A stretch of 64,000 nucleotides of DNA from Chlorophyllum brunneum. Taxonomy: Eukaryota > Basidiomycota > Agaricomycetes > Agaricales > Agaricaceae. The DNA is taken from NCBI GenBank assembly GCA_963576785.1, contig OY756142.1, forward strand, positions 248,001 through 312,000, written 5' to 3'. Shown in pieces: positions 11,043-21,775 of the stretch. A program made the translations under genes and the position numbers. The notes under the pieces were generated by a model, which was given only the letters and a program-made list of their open reading frames with translations, had not been told where the DNA came from and did no database searches. Each line of letters opens with the position of its first letter. Positions within the stretch are counted from its first letter, which is position 1.

Positions 11043-14000
11043 GTGTCGACGGTGTTAGTGACGAACGACCTGCCCAACTTTTTCGGAGGTTGCCATCAAT
11101 TTCCCACGAATGACCAAAATATTTCCTCTGGCAATTATACCTAATGTCTGAAAAACTTCCTCCCTTGAACTCTCCTTGCACGGAAGGAAATATAGCTAGC
11201 CTTCTGTTCGTTCTCTCCCAGATACCCTTGAGGACTGTACCGGTCGCTGATTGATACCAAATTCGCACTCAAAGGTCTCCCTCACAACTGTCGAAAGACA
11301 CTTGGACATCTTCTATTGGTGGCACTCATGTTCTCGTCTCTCTTCAGTTGGACTTCTCTTGGCCACCGTCCCTAGGCCGCCGATGATCCATCATAGAAAT
11401 TACTGATCGTTCCATAAACTTGCAATCGAAATCGGAACACGCTGTCTCTCACGAAACAATAGTCAAATTCAATGGAAGAACCACGAAAGTGCTTACCTAT
11501 GTATCATGCTTAACGGCAACACTTTCGGACCATCATTCTGGAACTCAGGCCCCCACTGGCCCATGAACGTGGAACATCACCTCATAACGCGAGGCTGCGT
11601 CATTACTCCCCTCTAGGTTACTCATCATCGAAATTCAACTTCTGGCTAAAGTCGATGTCTACAGCATTCGGTGCTGTGCTTCATTCTTGCTGCATCAGGT
11701 CTTGCCATGCGCACGCGGTCAAGTGGCTTTCCCTTCCAGTACAAGAAGATGACATAAACGTCGCTTTCCCGAGACAAAAGTAGATGTGGCATTCGCATCG
11801 TGGATGACAGGCTCCTCAAATTGATGTGAGCTATGCCTTCGTAGTGCAGCTTCTTGGTCTCAGCTCTCCCGAGGACAGTCGTTGCCCTTCTGAACTGCTT
11901 GGCGAATTATTAAAACACCGGTTGAGAGTTCCTTCGTATTGTGGACGGGGACGCTACCCAATCGTCTGCTCTCCCTGGCTATGATTCGGAAATAAGGGTG
12001 TCTAACACATCACAATGACAATACGTGTGTGATTTGACCTGTATGGGAACCATCATTGCTCTCAGCGTCCCCTTCCGCCCCTGGTTTGGGACAAGCTGTC
12101 GGAGTTAAAATTTCGCGGGATCTATCTCAGTGAATCGTATAGACGAAGAGTGCTTGGAGCTCGAAGAGCTTCACGATTCTCTCCGAGTCGGGGTGCCCTG
12201 GTTTTTTCAGCGTCCTAGAACCTCCTGGAGGAGCTTGATAGCAGTCGGTTCTTCTTAAAGCCTATCACCACCCCTTGTAAGTGACTACTAGACGCACCTA
12301 AATGCCATTACGATTCGAAGAAGTTTCCTACTATGGGTTCGTCATGGTCCAACGTACTCGGACGGCACCGATCAAGTCTATTGACGGACCAGTTCACTCA
12401 TGTTTCGTGGACCATTGCAGGTTGAATGGGGACATGAGCCTTGCCGGATAATGCTCGTTCTCCGTGAATAACGATGCTTATCCACGTAAACACTGGGGGG
12501 GGTACTCTATTACCCCGTCAACGGCATTCCTTCAGTTTGAGTTCGTGATACACATTGTACTTGGTGCGCCGCATCTACGATATATTTACGTTCACAGATG
12601 AAATTGCACACGCTAGTCTGTCCACCTGTATAGGGTCCTTTTATTCCACCAATTTCCGACCGCAGTTTTATTAATGGCAGTGTTGATACCCTGTTGGATA
12701 CCGCACGCGATCGACCTCTCCCCTGGCCTTGGGTCACCGACCGACTCCGTTTTCGCCAATATTAAAGTGCCATTTAGGTTCATGAGTATCTTCGGCGAAA
12801 AACCCTGATGGCGTTTTTGGGACGCACACAAACACCCACACTTGGATCAAATTATGTATTACGCTGCCATACAATAAAGTGCGCCATAAAATAAGATCCC
12901 AGGGAAGCGTATTCCAAATCTGACCTGATTATTAATTCAGATATTTCCTGAGTTTCATGCGTCGGACAAAATAAGCGGCATTCAGGAGCCGTACTGAATT
13001 TCGTTTCCGACGAAATGGATGTGCGACGCTCGCGTGAGCTGCTGTTTGTGGAATTGCACCACGTTGGTAAATGGATCCTATACTCTGGTTGGAGGGCGCC
13101 CATTTGCTTCTACGAAGCTTAGAAAGACAAATGAGTTCCGAGGATCGAAATAGACAAGGAAGTTATGGTTTTCAGGAATGCTTCCCTCCACCCAGAAACC
13201 CATATCCGCCCAAATAGATTGGTTCTGATTTCATCGTGAGGCCGAATTACTCCGGGAATACCTAACGGTTGGTATCGAATTTCCTTCATCGGAGTAATAG
13301 TTTGCGAAGTGGAAACCAATAATCGAGGGTTTATTTTCATTCCCTTCCTCCCCTCTTGATGGGTAAGACATGCATCGAAGATTGAATCAATTTGGCATCA
13401 GGTGTGCTTTTATTCACTATCCCCTTGACAGTGAACTAGACTTGGTTAGGTTTTCAATTCTCACAAGCTTTGAAGTACTGATGGAGCGACCTCGAAACGT
13501 GGCGCGAGTCTAATCCAGGGATCATCTTTACTTATTCGAGTTATCTTGAGTTTTTTTTATATCCTTTCCGATTTCTATTACACCTCACGCAAAAAAATCA
13601 TCATCTGATCAGGAATATATTGATTTCTCACTTGTGGCGTTTTCGTATATGTATTTGACCCGACATCGTACATGCGACAAAGTCGCTGAGTGGAAATTCT
13701 AACATGTATGGAAGTTTAAAACCTAAATTTGGGTGAATACACCACTCCAAGGTTTTCCTGAAACGAGGGGGAGGTGCTGTCAAACTGCCTTGTCAAAATA
13801 TAGTTCCTGTGTTATCGATGGCATTTGACAAGTTGACGCATGGATCGGACCTTGGAGCTTTTTCACAATGGCCGAGGGGGGCGTTTTGGTTTGTGTTGCT
13901 GGAATTTGAATGATAAGTATATGGTAGTTGTACCTGGGTCGATGTGAGTACAATTGGAAAGTCGCCCTTGTTGTAACGTTGAACCACTATAACACGACGA

Positions 14001-14287
14001 ATTGTTTACACGTTATGTTGACAGGCTAGTAACCATCTCAAGTCAAAGGAAAATGCTCCTGCATATGGCTACCATATCAATATGAGATTCTTATTCCTTT
14101 ATTCGGGGGCGGAATCATCCACTCCAGGTTTCTCAGGCCGACGAAATCACTACTCAGTATCCGTCTAGAATTCCACCCCCATCGAATAACCAAACAAAAT
14201 ATTCTCGCGACGACATACACCCAATATTTCCAATTAAACAATACTCGAATCACGAACAACATAAATTTCATAAAAACAACCTATCAA
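11043..14287. other. Gene-poor stretch, about 3.2 kb
   Basis: No open frame above about 100 codons and none with recognisable motifs. A run of nine G occurs near 12496. I see no inverted repeats or element termini. It may contain decayed sequence. Confidence 0.5.
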
Positions 14288-14332
14288 ATCTCCTCTCCTC
14301 TCCTCTCCTCTCCTCTCCTTCCCTCCTCTCTA
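14288..14332 (+). repeat. TCTCC pentanucleotide microsatellite
   Basis: About eight tandem or near-tandem copies of CTCTC/TCTCC just downstream of the NUP42 stop codon. It falls in the likely 3' UTR of that minus-strand gene, where its transcript would be a GA-rich tract. Confidence 0.85.
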
Positions 14333-14339
14333 TATCAAA

Positions 14340-16276
14340 TCACCGAAACTCAACAGGCGGTACCCAATCCGGAACCTTCCCAAACTCAAATCTCTCACTC
14401 TTAAAAGCCTCAACAACACCCTCAGGCAACAACCCAACATACCCCGACGGCAACAATAAATCATACGGCGTTTTCCCAGGTTTATATTTCATTCGTGCAA
14501 TTGCTGCGGCGAAATTGGGTTTGGTATCTGGGTTTGCTAGTGGATTCATACTTGTATTTATTGTATTTGGTGGATTTGTGGTGTTCGTGAATGGATTACG
14601 GAAGACATTAGGATTGGGATTTTGGAATTGGGATGATGGTGGTGGTGGTGGTGGTGCAGCTCCGAAAGGATTCGTTGGGGGTTGTGGTTGTGATAAACCA
14701 GTATTGAGAGGATTTGATATATTTGAAAGAGGTGTGAAAGCTGAGGATGTCGAACCGGCGTTTAATGGATTAAAAGGACTACCACCACCACCCCCACCAC
14801 CAAAGACGGAATGTGATGGTTGTTGACTGGGAGTACCAAAAGCCGATTGTGGTTGATTCTGTGGCGTATTGCCAAATGCAGATTGTGGTTGAGTTTGTGA
14901 GAATGAAGATTGATTTGATGTGGTTGAGCCGAATGCGTTAAATCCTCCTCCTGGTTGTTGTGGCCCTCCAGGTTGTGAGGGTTGACCAAAAACAGATGTA
15001 GGTTGATTTCGATTTTGGCCAAAAGCGGATTGTGCTGGTGTACCAAAAGTACCACCACCACCGAAACCACTACCAGTGTTGGTATTCCCGGATGCACCGG
15101 AACCGAAAGTGCCTGGTTGTCCAGCGAATGCTGAGAACCCCCCTCCACCAACACCGCCACTACCAGTCGCACCACTTTGTTGGTTCGCAGCAACAGCGGC
15201 GGCGAATGGACTTGAAGAAGAACCGCCTTGATTCGCAAAAGCACTAAACGCCCCTGAAGCAGGTTTAATCAACGAAGACGGTTGACCGAATACAGATTGG
15301 GGTTGTTGTGGTTGACCAAAAGAAGAAGGTTGACCAAACGCTGTCGCTGGTGTAGTTGTTGGGGGTTTGGGTTGGAGAGAAGAGAAGGTGGATTGAGGTG
15401 TTTGAGCTGGTTGACCGAATGCTGATGGCGTAGTGGATGAAGGACCGCCGAAATTACTTTGACCGAATGTAGATTGTTGTTGGTTGAAACCGGATGGTTT
15501 ACCAAAGGCGGAAGAGGGTGCGGGGTTCGTTGAGGAAGAAGAAGCAGAAGCGAATACGGAAGGGTTTGAGGTTGATGTAGGTTTGCCTTGTTGACTTTGG
15601 TTCACGGCGGATTGATAAACCTGAAGAAGACTGTTTCGAGCATTCTGGAATTAGGACTTATGAGAATGGGTTTTTCGTTTGGTATGTGTGGCGTTTCACG
15701 TACGTTGTAAACTTGGTTTGCAGCTTGTATTTTGTTCGTCTCATACGTGGTCTACGGGTATAGATTAAGATTATATCGAAATTTTGAAGACGAGGAATGA
15801 CTCACATATTCGTTTACGTTTCCTGCTTTAAGTGCAAGAACAGCACGTACACGAAGTTCCTCCATGGATTCATCAAGTCCAGAAATCAAATTCGGTTCAT
15901 TCTTCGCAGGTGCATAGGTCGATAGGGGCCAAATAGGTTTTTCCGACGTCAAGTCGCATTTGATAGAATCCTCGCTAAAGAGCTCGTCAATCATCGAAGA
16001 GAAGAAACAAGAAAAAACTAGACGCACGTGAATAAAAGCAGAGTTTTACTAGACGATGGATTTGTGTTGGTCCAGCTTTGATCTGGATCGCGGGTGGTCA
16101 GAGCGGAACAACAACAAAAAGACCAGCTGACTCACTGCCAAAACCTCTTGCATTTGCAGGGTGTTCGTTTCTACAGGTATCTCCAAAGCGGCAAGTACCG
16201 CGCAGAAAGTACTGACACACAGTCTACAAAAATGAATTGTCAGGTCGCACTAGGGTAATAGAAATGGACAGACCAT
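14340..16276 (-). CDS. NUP42: FG-repeat nucleoporin with CCCH zinc finger (Nup42/Amo1 type)
   Basis: Six-exon model: 16276-16274, 16223-16136, 16082-16028, 15974-15806, 15751-15704, 15644-14340; 555 residues. Exon 2 encodes a CCCH finger, [20 protein letters not shown] (C-x8-C-x5-C-x3-H). Next come the conserved [20 protein letters not shown] and [20 protein letters not shown], then a short coiled segment [18 protein letters not shown]. The large last exon is an FG domain with many SAFG, SVFG and TFGQ repeats and ends with [20 protein letters not shown]. This matches fission yeast Amo1 and budding yeast Nup42, nuclear-pore proteins acting in mRNA export on the cytoplasmic face. The start is inferred: exon 1 is the ATG alone, followed by a 50-nt intron with donor GTCTGT and branch CTGAC. 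Confidence 0.85.
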
Positions 16277-16339
16277 GATGGAAAGAGCTGAGGACGAGCA
16301 GTGTCACGTGCCTGTCCCTGCTCTTGCTTTCTGCCTGCA
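16277..16339. promoter_or_regulatory. 63-base bidirectional promoter, NUP42/TAF4
   Basis: Only 63 bases separate the two divergent ATG codons. 5' UTRs and promoters must therefore overlap or reach into the neighbour's coding sequence. Another in-frame ATG at 16301 for the TAF4 side would shrink the gap further. Confidence 0.6.
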
Positions 16340-17925
16340 ATGTCCACCAAGACGGAAGACACAAAGCCGGGCACTCCCACTGCCACCCCTGCTGCTGCAA
16401 CACCAACAGCGACCTCAACGACTTCAACAGCATCGCCAGCTACGCCTGTCCCCACTGCGACGACTCCTGCACCGACGTATGCTACAACTCCATGGGCTGC
16501 AACTGGTCAGTGTTTCGTATGCACCACAACCAAATAAAAAAAACTCATGTTTAGCTTCAGCGACGACGCATGCAACGTAATACATCTCCAATGACACAGA
16601 ATCTCTGCTAATCTTGCTTCAGAACGATTCCATACCAACACTACCAAGCGTACTCTTCGCATTACCCCCAGGCTGCGTATGGCCACTATCAATACGCCAC
16701 TCCTCTGACCGCGCAGGCTATGCAGGCACAGTTGTCGCGCCCTGCGGCATCAACACCTGTGGCCAACACGGCGACAACGGCAACTGCTGCGACAGCGGGC
16801 AATCCTTCAAACGTAGACACTGCAGACATCGCGACGTTGAATGATGCCCTTGGAAGCGCTGGTGTTGATCTCAGGGTGTGAACTCTTTCATTTCATTTTG
16901 CCGTCTGTACTAAGATTCTACGCGTACAGGCAGAAGAAGAGTCTCTACAACGTTCGCATGATCACCAGCCCTATAGACCTTATGAAGATCGTACTCGCAA
17001 ACAACCCTTCAAACCTTCCTTTGACACAATCCACCTAGGCTCAAAAATGCGAACGATAGGCACCTCACACAAAGTAACACGAGTTCCAGAGGATGCAGTC
17101 AACTACCTCGCCCTCGCCCTACGCGCACGGCTCCAAGATTTACTTACCAACATGATCACAGCTTCACACCACCGCAACGACACCCAATTTGATCGGTCGG
17201 CGTCTCTCTATAATGATGATATACCAATGTGGAGAATTGTCGTAAGATCTGATGTTGCGAAACAGTTAGCTGTGTTGGAAAGAGTCGAAAGGGAAGAGGA
17301 GATAAAGGTGAGGAGGGAGAGGAAAGAGAGAGCGGAACTGACTGCTGCTCATGCGGCTGCATTGGCTGCGCAAGCCAATGGAGCTGCTGCTGCGAGTGGT
17401 GCTAGTGCTGATGCTGGTGGGGTAGCTGGAGGAGGAACTGAAGAGGAAGGTGGTGCGAAGAAGAAAAGGAAAAAGGAAGGGCCTGGTGTGACAGCGAGGA
17501 ACATGTCAGAAGACGTGAGGAAGAAAATGTCGAATGCTGTTGCGACCCAGGCTGCTGGGTTGGGTGGCAAATATGCTTGGATGAACGCTGCAAATGCCAA
17601 TACACCGGCGCCCAAACCGAAACCAGCCCCGGCCGCCGCAGCGACGAGTACAACGACCACCACACTGGGATCTACGATAACAAATGCCAATATAGCAGGA
17701 ACATCAACCGCGGCGATAACAGCCAGCAATGCTATTTCGGCTGCGGCGGCCAGTTCATGGGCACGACCGTACGTCCCCACGAAACGGACGTCATTGAACA
17801 CGGCGGGGCAGGCGAGTGCAGAGGAGGACACACGGACGGCGGTGACGATGCGGGATGCGATGTTTGTGATTGAGAAGGAGCGGGGGCACGGCGGAGGACG
17901 AGGAGCAGCGCGGGGGTTTATCTAG
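16340..17925 (+). CDS. TAF4: TFIID subunit 4 (TAF4)
   Basis: Four exons: 16340-16505, 16555-16576, 16623-16875, 16930-17925; 478 residues. The N-terminus is Thr/Ala/Pro-rich and then Tyr/Gln-rich, like TAF4 activator-contact regions. The histone-fold start DIATLNDALGSAGVDLRAEE is classic TAF4, followed by the pairing region SHKVTRVPEDAVNYLALALR. A charged helix with VERVEREEEIKVRRERKERA follows, and the C-terminus MRDAMFVIEKERGHGGGRGA is the conserved TAF4 tail. TAF4 pairs with TAF12 in the TFIID core for polymerase II initiation. Exon 2 is 22 nt, with an alternative acceptor 6 nt downstream that keeps the frame. ATG 16340 is preferred to 16301, whose 13 extra residues look like leader sequence. 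Confidence 0.92.
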
Positions 17926-17957
17926 GCGTGTAGTCACGTGAGGTGAAGAATGATACT

Positions 17958-20126
17958 ATGCACAGCCTGGCCAGCTATAAGGCCGCCTTGCTCTCCCAGG
18001 TTCTCATGCACCCCCAACCCCTCAGTTTCTCTGTCACCCAGGTCCTCTCCGTCCCAGAAGACACCTATCTAACCACCCACGACACCGGCCTCATTGATGC
18101 AGAAATCTCCTCACACGAAGCCCTCCTTCACAGCCTCACCCAACGTATCGCTGCCCTAAAAAATCACCGCAACTCTCTTTCGCCAACATGGCGTCTACCT
18201 ATGGAAGTTCTCACAGACATCATGCTTGTCGCTACCCAGTTGGCGATCAAGGAAAACAATGAATCCGATGTATACCCCACCACCCTTCCCGTACCCCTTG
18301 TTCTAGGCCAGGTCTGTGCGGCATGGCGTACCCTGGCGTGGAAACTACCCGGGTTATGGTCTACCATCCCCCTAGCCATTGACAAATCTCGCTACGATAA
18401 ACAAATTTCTCTTCTCGACCAATGGATTGACAGAGCAGGAGATCATCAGGATTTATACATCATCCTCACTCTCTGCAAAGACAATACAGAACTTCAATAT
18501 TGGAGGGATTACCCCCCAAAAGAAATTCTCACTCGATTGTACAAATGTTCAAAACAGTGGCATACGTTTTACTCGACTTTACCAAATTTGTGTTTTGATC
18601 TTTTTGCGAGTGTCCATGAAAAATTGCCGCGCTTGGATACGTTAATTTTGAACCGTTCGGGCCGGTTTCCATATGATTCATCATCGTTTTTGCACGGGTT
18701 TGGTGGGTTCAATAACTTACAGAATGGGTTTGGGGTGCCGCAGCAGATGCATTTTACGGTCAATGCGGGTCATGTTGTTGCAGTTGGTGCGGGGGGAGGA
18801 GTAGGAGCTGGAGGAGCACCGAATGTGCCATTAACGGGAATCAACTTCGATGATGAAAATACACGAAGAAGGAATCCTTGGTTCATGCTCTCCGACGCAC
18901 CTGCACTTCGTACAGTCGTTCTTCCAGAAACACTCAATCCAAGCGATATCTCCCTTCCTTGGTCCCATCTCACTCATCTCGAAATCCGAACAATCCCAAT
19001 TGATGATTGTTTACGCGTTTTACAACTCACACCACGAATCATTTCATTCGACTTTCATGGGATCTATTCCGGTCCTCTCACATTCCTACCCACACCTCAT
19101 TTACATTTACGCCATCTACGCAAGTTTAGTGTGTTTTCGGATCCAACGAATTTATCGAGATTTTTGGATTCGCTTACGACCAAGGATCTTTATTGTATGG
19201 AATTCAAGAGTACGACGGGGACGCTTTCGCTAGTGACTTCGCAATTGACGCAATTGGTGTCACGGAGTGGATGTAGGTTGACAAAGTTGAGGATTTGTAT
19301 ACCGAGTATTGGGAAATCGGAAGAACAGATTGTGGAATGTTTGGGAGGGGAGGAGATGAGGTGGTTGGAGGAGATTGTGTTGGAGAGTTGGCAAGTTGAT
19401 GTTGAGGGGTTGTCGGATTTGTTTTTGAAGAAGATGAATCCGGAGAGGAGGATGAGGAGTGTGAAGACTTATTCTTATCCACTTGATTCTTTTCATCATC
19501 ACCACTACCAACACCAACATCACGACAACGATAATGACAATGACAATGACGATGATTCTGAAGATGCGGAAGCTGTGATTCTGGGACCTGGATGGGTTGA
19601 TGTCCCAACAGACGAAATTCGAGACGTGGTTGAACAAATGGTTGAAGTACCAGAAGGAGAATGGGTTGAACCACAAGAAATCTTATTACCCAATTTGGTG
19701 GCGATGACGTATAAAGGAACGTTATCGTTTACACCAAAAGTGTTGAAGGAAACTTTATTGGCGAGGTGGAAGAGGAAGACGAGGAGGAGGAATGTACCGA
19801 GATTGGTGACTTTGATGAATCCCATCCTGGACGAGAGTTGTGCAAGCGCAAGTGGAAGTGGAGTTCAAGATGTGGATATGGAAGACGATAGTGATGAAAT
19901 TCGTGGAGGAAGCAACTGGTTGAGAGATCCAAAAGAAAACGAAGTGGTGGTATTTGAAGAAGAAGATTGGTATCCCACAGCTGAAATGTCAGCTTTCGAC
20001 GTATATGCTCCTGAATCCGATTTCAACGAACCGATTGATGAAGAAACGAATTTGGTGTTTAGACAAATGTTGAGAGAGGGTTTTTGTTTGAGTGTTGAAA
20101 CGAAGAGAGGTGTACTTGCTTTTTAG
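17958..20126 (+). CDS. F-box protein with C-terminal repeat region
   Basis: A single uninterrupted exon of 722 residues. A helical lead-in (DAEISSHEALLHSLTQRIAA) is followed by an F-box-like motif, SPTWRLPMEVLTDIMLVATQ, with VCAAWRTLAWKLPGLWSTI about 40 residues later. This is the usual arrangement in Agaricomycete F-box proteins, which act as substrate adaptors of SCF ubiquitin ligases. The middle shows loosely leucine-rich segments (LRTVVLPETLNPSDISLPWS). Between about residues 520 and 545 is a low-complexity His/Gln then Asp/Asn stretch. The start is the first in-frame ATG, only 32 bases after the TAF4 stop on the same strand, which is unusually tight. Substrate unknown. Confidence 0.8.
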   Translation: MHSLASYKAALLSQVLMHPQPLSFSVTQVLSVPEDTYLTTHDTGLIDAEISSHEALLHSLTQRIAALKNHRNSLSPTWRLPMEVLTDIMLVATQLAIKENNESDVYPTTLPVPLVLGQVCAAWRTLAWKLPGLWSTIPLAIDKSRYDKQISLLDQWIDRAGDHQDLYIILTLCKDNTELQYWRDYPPKEILTRLYKCSKQWHTFYSTLPNLCFDLFASVHEKLPRLDTLILNRSGRFPYDSSSFLHGFGGFNNLQNGFGVPQQMHFTVNAGHVVAVGAGGGVGAGGAPNVPLTGINFDDENTRRRNPWFMLSDAPALRTVVLPETLNPSDISLPWSHLTHLEIRTIPIDDCLRVLQLTPRIISFDFHGIYSGPLTFLPTPHLHLRHLRKFSVFSDPTNLSRFLDSLTTKDLYCMEFKSTTGTLSLVTSQLTQLVSRSGCRLTKLRICIPSIGKSEEQIVECLGGEEMRWLEEIVLESWQVDVEGLSDLFLKKMNPERRMRSVKTYSYPLDSFHHHHYQHQHHDNDNDNDNDDDSEDAEAVILGPGWVDVPTDEIRDVVEQMVEVPEGEWVEPQEILLPNLVAMTYKGTLSFTPKVLKETLLARWKRKTRRRNVPRLVTLMNPILDESCASASGSGVQDVDMEDDSDEIRGGSNWLRDPKENEVVVFEEEDWYPTAEMSAFDVYAPESDFNEPIDEETNLVFRQMLREGFCLSVETKRGVLAF

Positions 20127-20499
20127 ATGATATTATTTATTTATTTTTTTGGATTTGTTTTTTGGAACTTTGGCGATTTAAGTCTTGGTTTTTGTTTATT
20201 TCCCCTTACTTGGGGGTGCTTTTGGGGATTTGTGTCGGGTTTGGACGTTGCGGCGTTGTAACTCCGATGTATGACATTGCGATATTTGCTTCCGAGACTT
20301 TGTATGATATCATCAGGGTTGTCCTTGATGTACTAGCTTGTCTCTCTCTAAATTAGTTGAGTGTGCCATATTTAAGGTAAAAAGGATTGATTCATCTCTG
20401 TCCCAACAATCGCAGATGTGATGTTTGTTGCTGTCTCTACTTCGAATTGCGGCAGTGTTGTTCCTTATACCCATAGCGTTCCTCCCAAACTCTTCATCA
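20127..20499. other. Intergenic / possible 5' leader of next gene
   Basis: T-rich 3' flank of the F-box gene, then from about 20425 an in-frame stretch encoding a signal-peptide-like sequence that lacks its own in-frame ATG (see the next gene and findings). Confidence 0.5.
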
Positions 20500-21775
20500 A
20501 TGACTTCTCCCCCACCTCGATATGTCGTACTCGACGATAGAGACCCTTCTATCTCGTACATAGGTTCTGGTTGGACGAAAGATTCGGGGAGTCTAGACGG
20601 CGTTGGAACGTTTGGCGATTCGTACCTTCATACATTGAGTAAAACTACAAAAGACGGGATTGTTTCGTTAGATTTCAACGGTCAGTTCAACAGTTTTTTT
20701 GCTAACCCAGTATGCAGTATGTAACTTAACGTCATTAGGCACTGCCGTCAAAGTCATTGGTACAGACCTAGCCAACGACCCAAACTCCGACCCCCTTACG
20801 TTCGAGTGCTTTGTTGATGATGAAAGCATAGGAAGACTTGGTGGTTTTTCAGGCGCAGGAAACAACTGGGAATTTTGTGAAAAAGATGGACTTTCGGAGG
20901 GATTACACGAATTACGAATTGAAGTCAAAATCTTGGTTGTTGGTCAGGCTTTTTGGCTTGATCGTATACTCTATATTCCTCCTCCCAGCATGCCTCTGGA
21001 CAACAAAGTCATATATATCGAGAATAACGACCCTGCTGTTCGTTTGGATGCACAGTGGACTAGTCTTGGTGATGGGGCGAACATGACTGTACATACAAAT
21101 TCGAGTGCACAGGTTGATTTCGTTGGTATGTGGATAATAATAACTCGAATGGTTATTGCGTGGACTAATAAATGTACAGGGACGTCATTGACTTGGGTAG
21201 CTTTCATTCCAACAGAACTACCTCATCTTACTTCCTCTGGGACGTGGTCAATTGATGGAGGACCTCCTAATGAATTCGTACTCAAAGTTATATCAATTGA
21301 TTCACAAACCGAGTACAACCAAATTTATTTCACAACTCAAGACGTTGAAGCTGGTCATCATACCGTTTCCGTTACATTCCTCGGCTCACAACAAACGACA
21401 CCACTCTGCCTTGATTATTTATATATAAAAAATGGCACCTTCCCTTCTAGTAACAACAACGGCACGGAACAAACAAAAAATCCTCAGCCTACAGCAGGAG
21501 CTGAAGGAGGTGAAAAGGCCGACGTAATAGTCGGCTGTACACTTGGAGGTCTTGGGTTTCTTCTCTTTATCCTCAGCATTCTACTTTTTTGTAGACGTTG
21601 GCGTAACCAACGACGGAAGGCTGTGCTTGTGGCTCATCTTTGCTCGCCTGGTACAGGCAATGATGACGACTATAAAATACACTCACCCATTCTCACAAAA
21701 CAAAGAATTGCTACAAGTGGGGCTGTAGAAGTGGCACAAGTTCCGTTGCCCTTTACGGAGTTGAAGAGCTGTTGA
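20500..21775 (+). CDS. Single-pass membrane glycoprotein with two beta-sandwich-like modules
   Basis: Three exons, 20500-20680, 20739-21125 and 21180-21775; 387 residues from the first usable in-frame ATG. The ectodomain opens with YVVLDDRDPSISYIGSGW and contains DFNGTAVKVIGTDLAND and later VDFVGTSLTWVAFIP. These are repeated modules typical of large mushroom families of surface proteins with a tail anchor. A transmembrane helix, VIVGCTLGGLGFLLFILSIL, is followed by a basic stop-transfer FCRRWRNQRRK and a cytoplasmic tail of about 60 residues. Several NxT/S sites suggest glycosylation. The frame continues upstream to 20425 as a good signal peptide (LLSLLRIAAVLFLIPIAFLP), but that part has no ATG in frame; an ATG at 20421 is one base out of frame. 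Function unknown. Confidence 0.65.

Noticed and set aside
14515..15250. Plus-strand open frames over the NUP42 last exon
   Set aside because: Antisense shadows of the FG-repeat coding sequence, made of Gly/Val/Phe runs from codon bias.
17349..17831. 160-codon minus-strand frame rich in Ala/Pro/Phe
   Set aside because: Antisense of the TAF4 linker; no start context or splice support.
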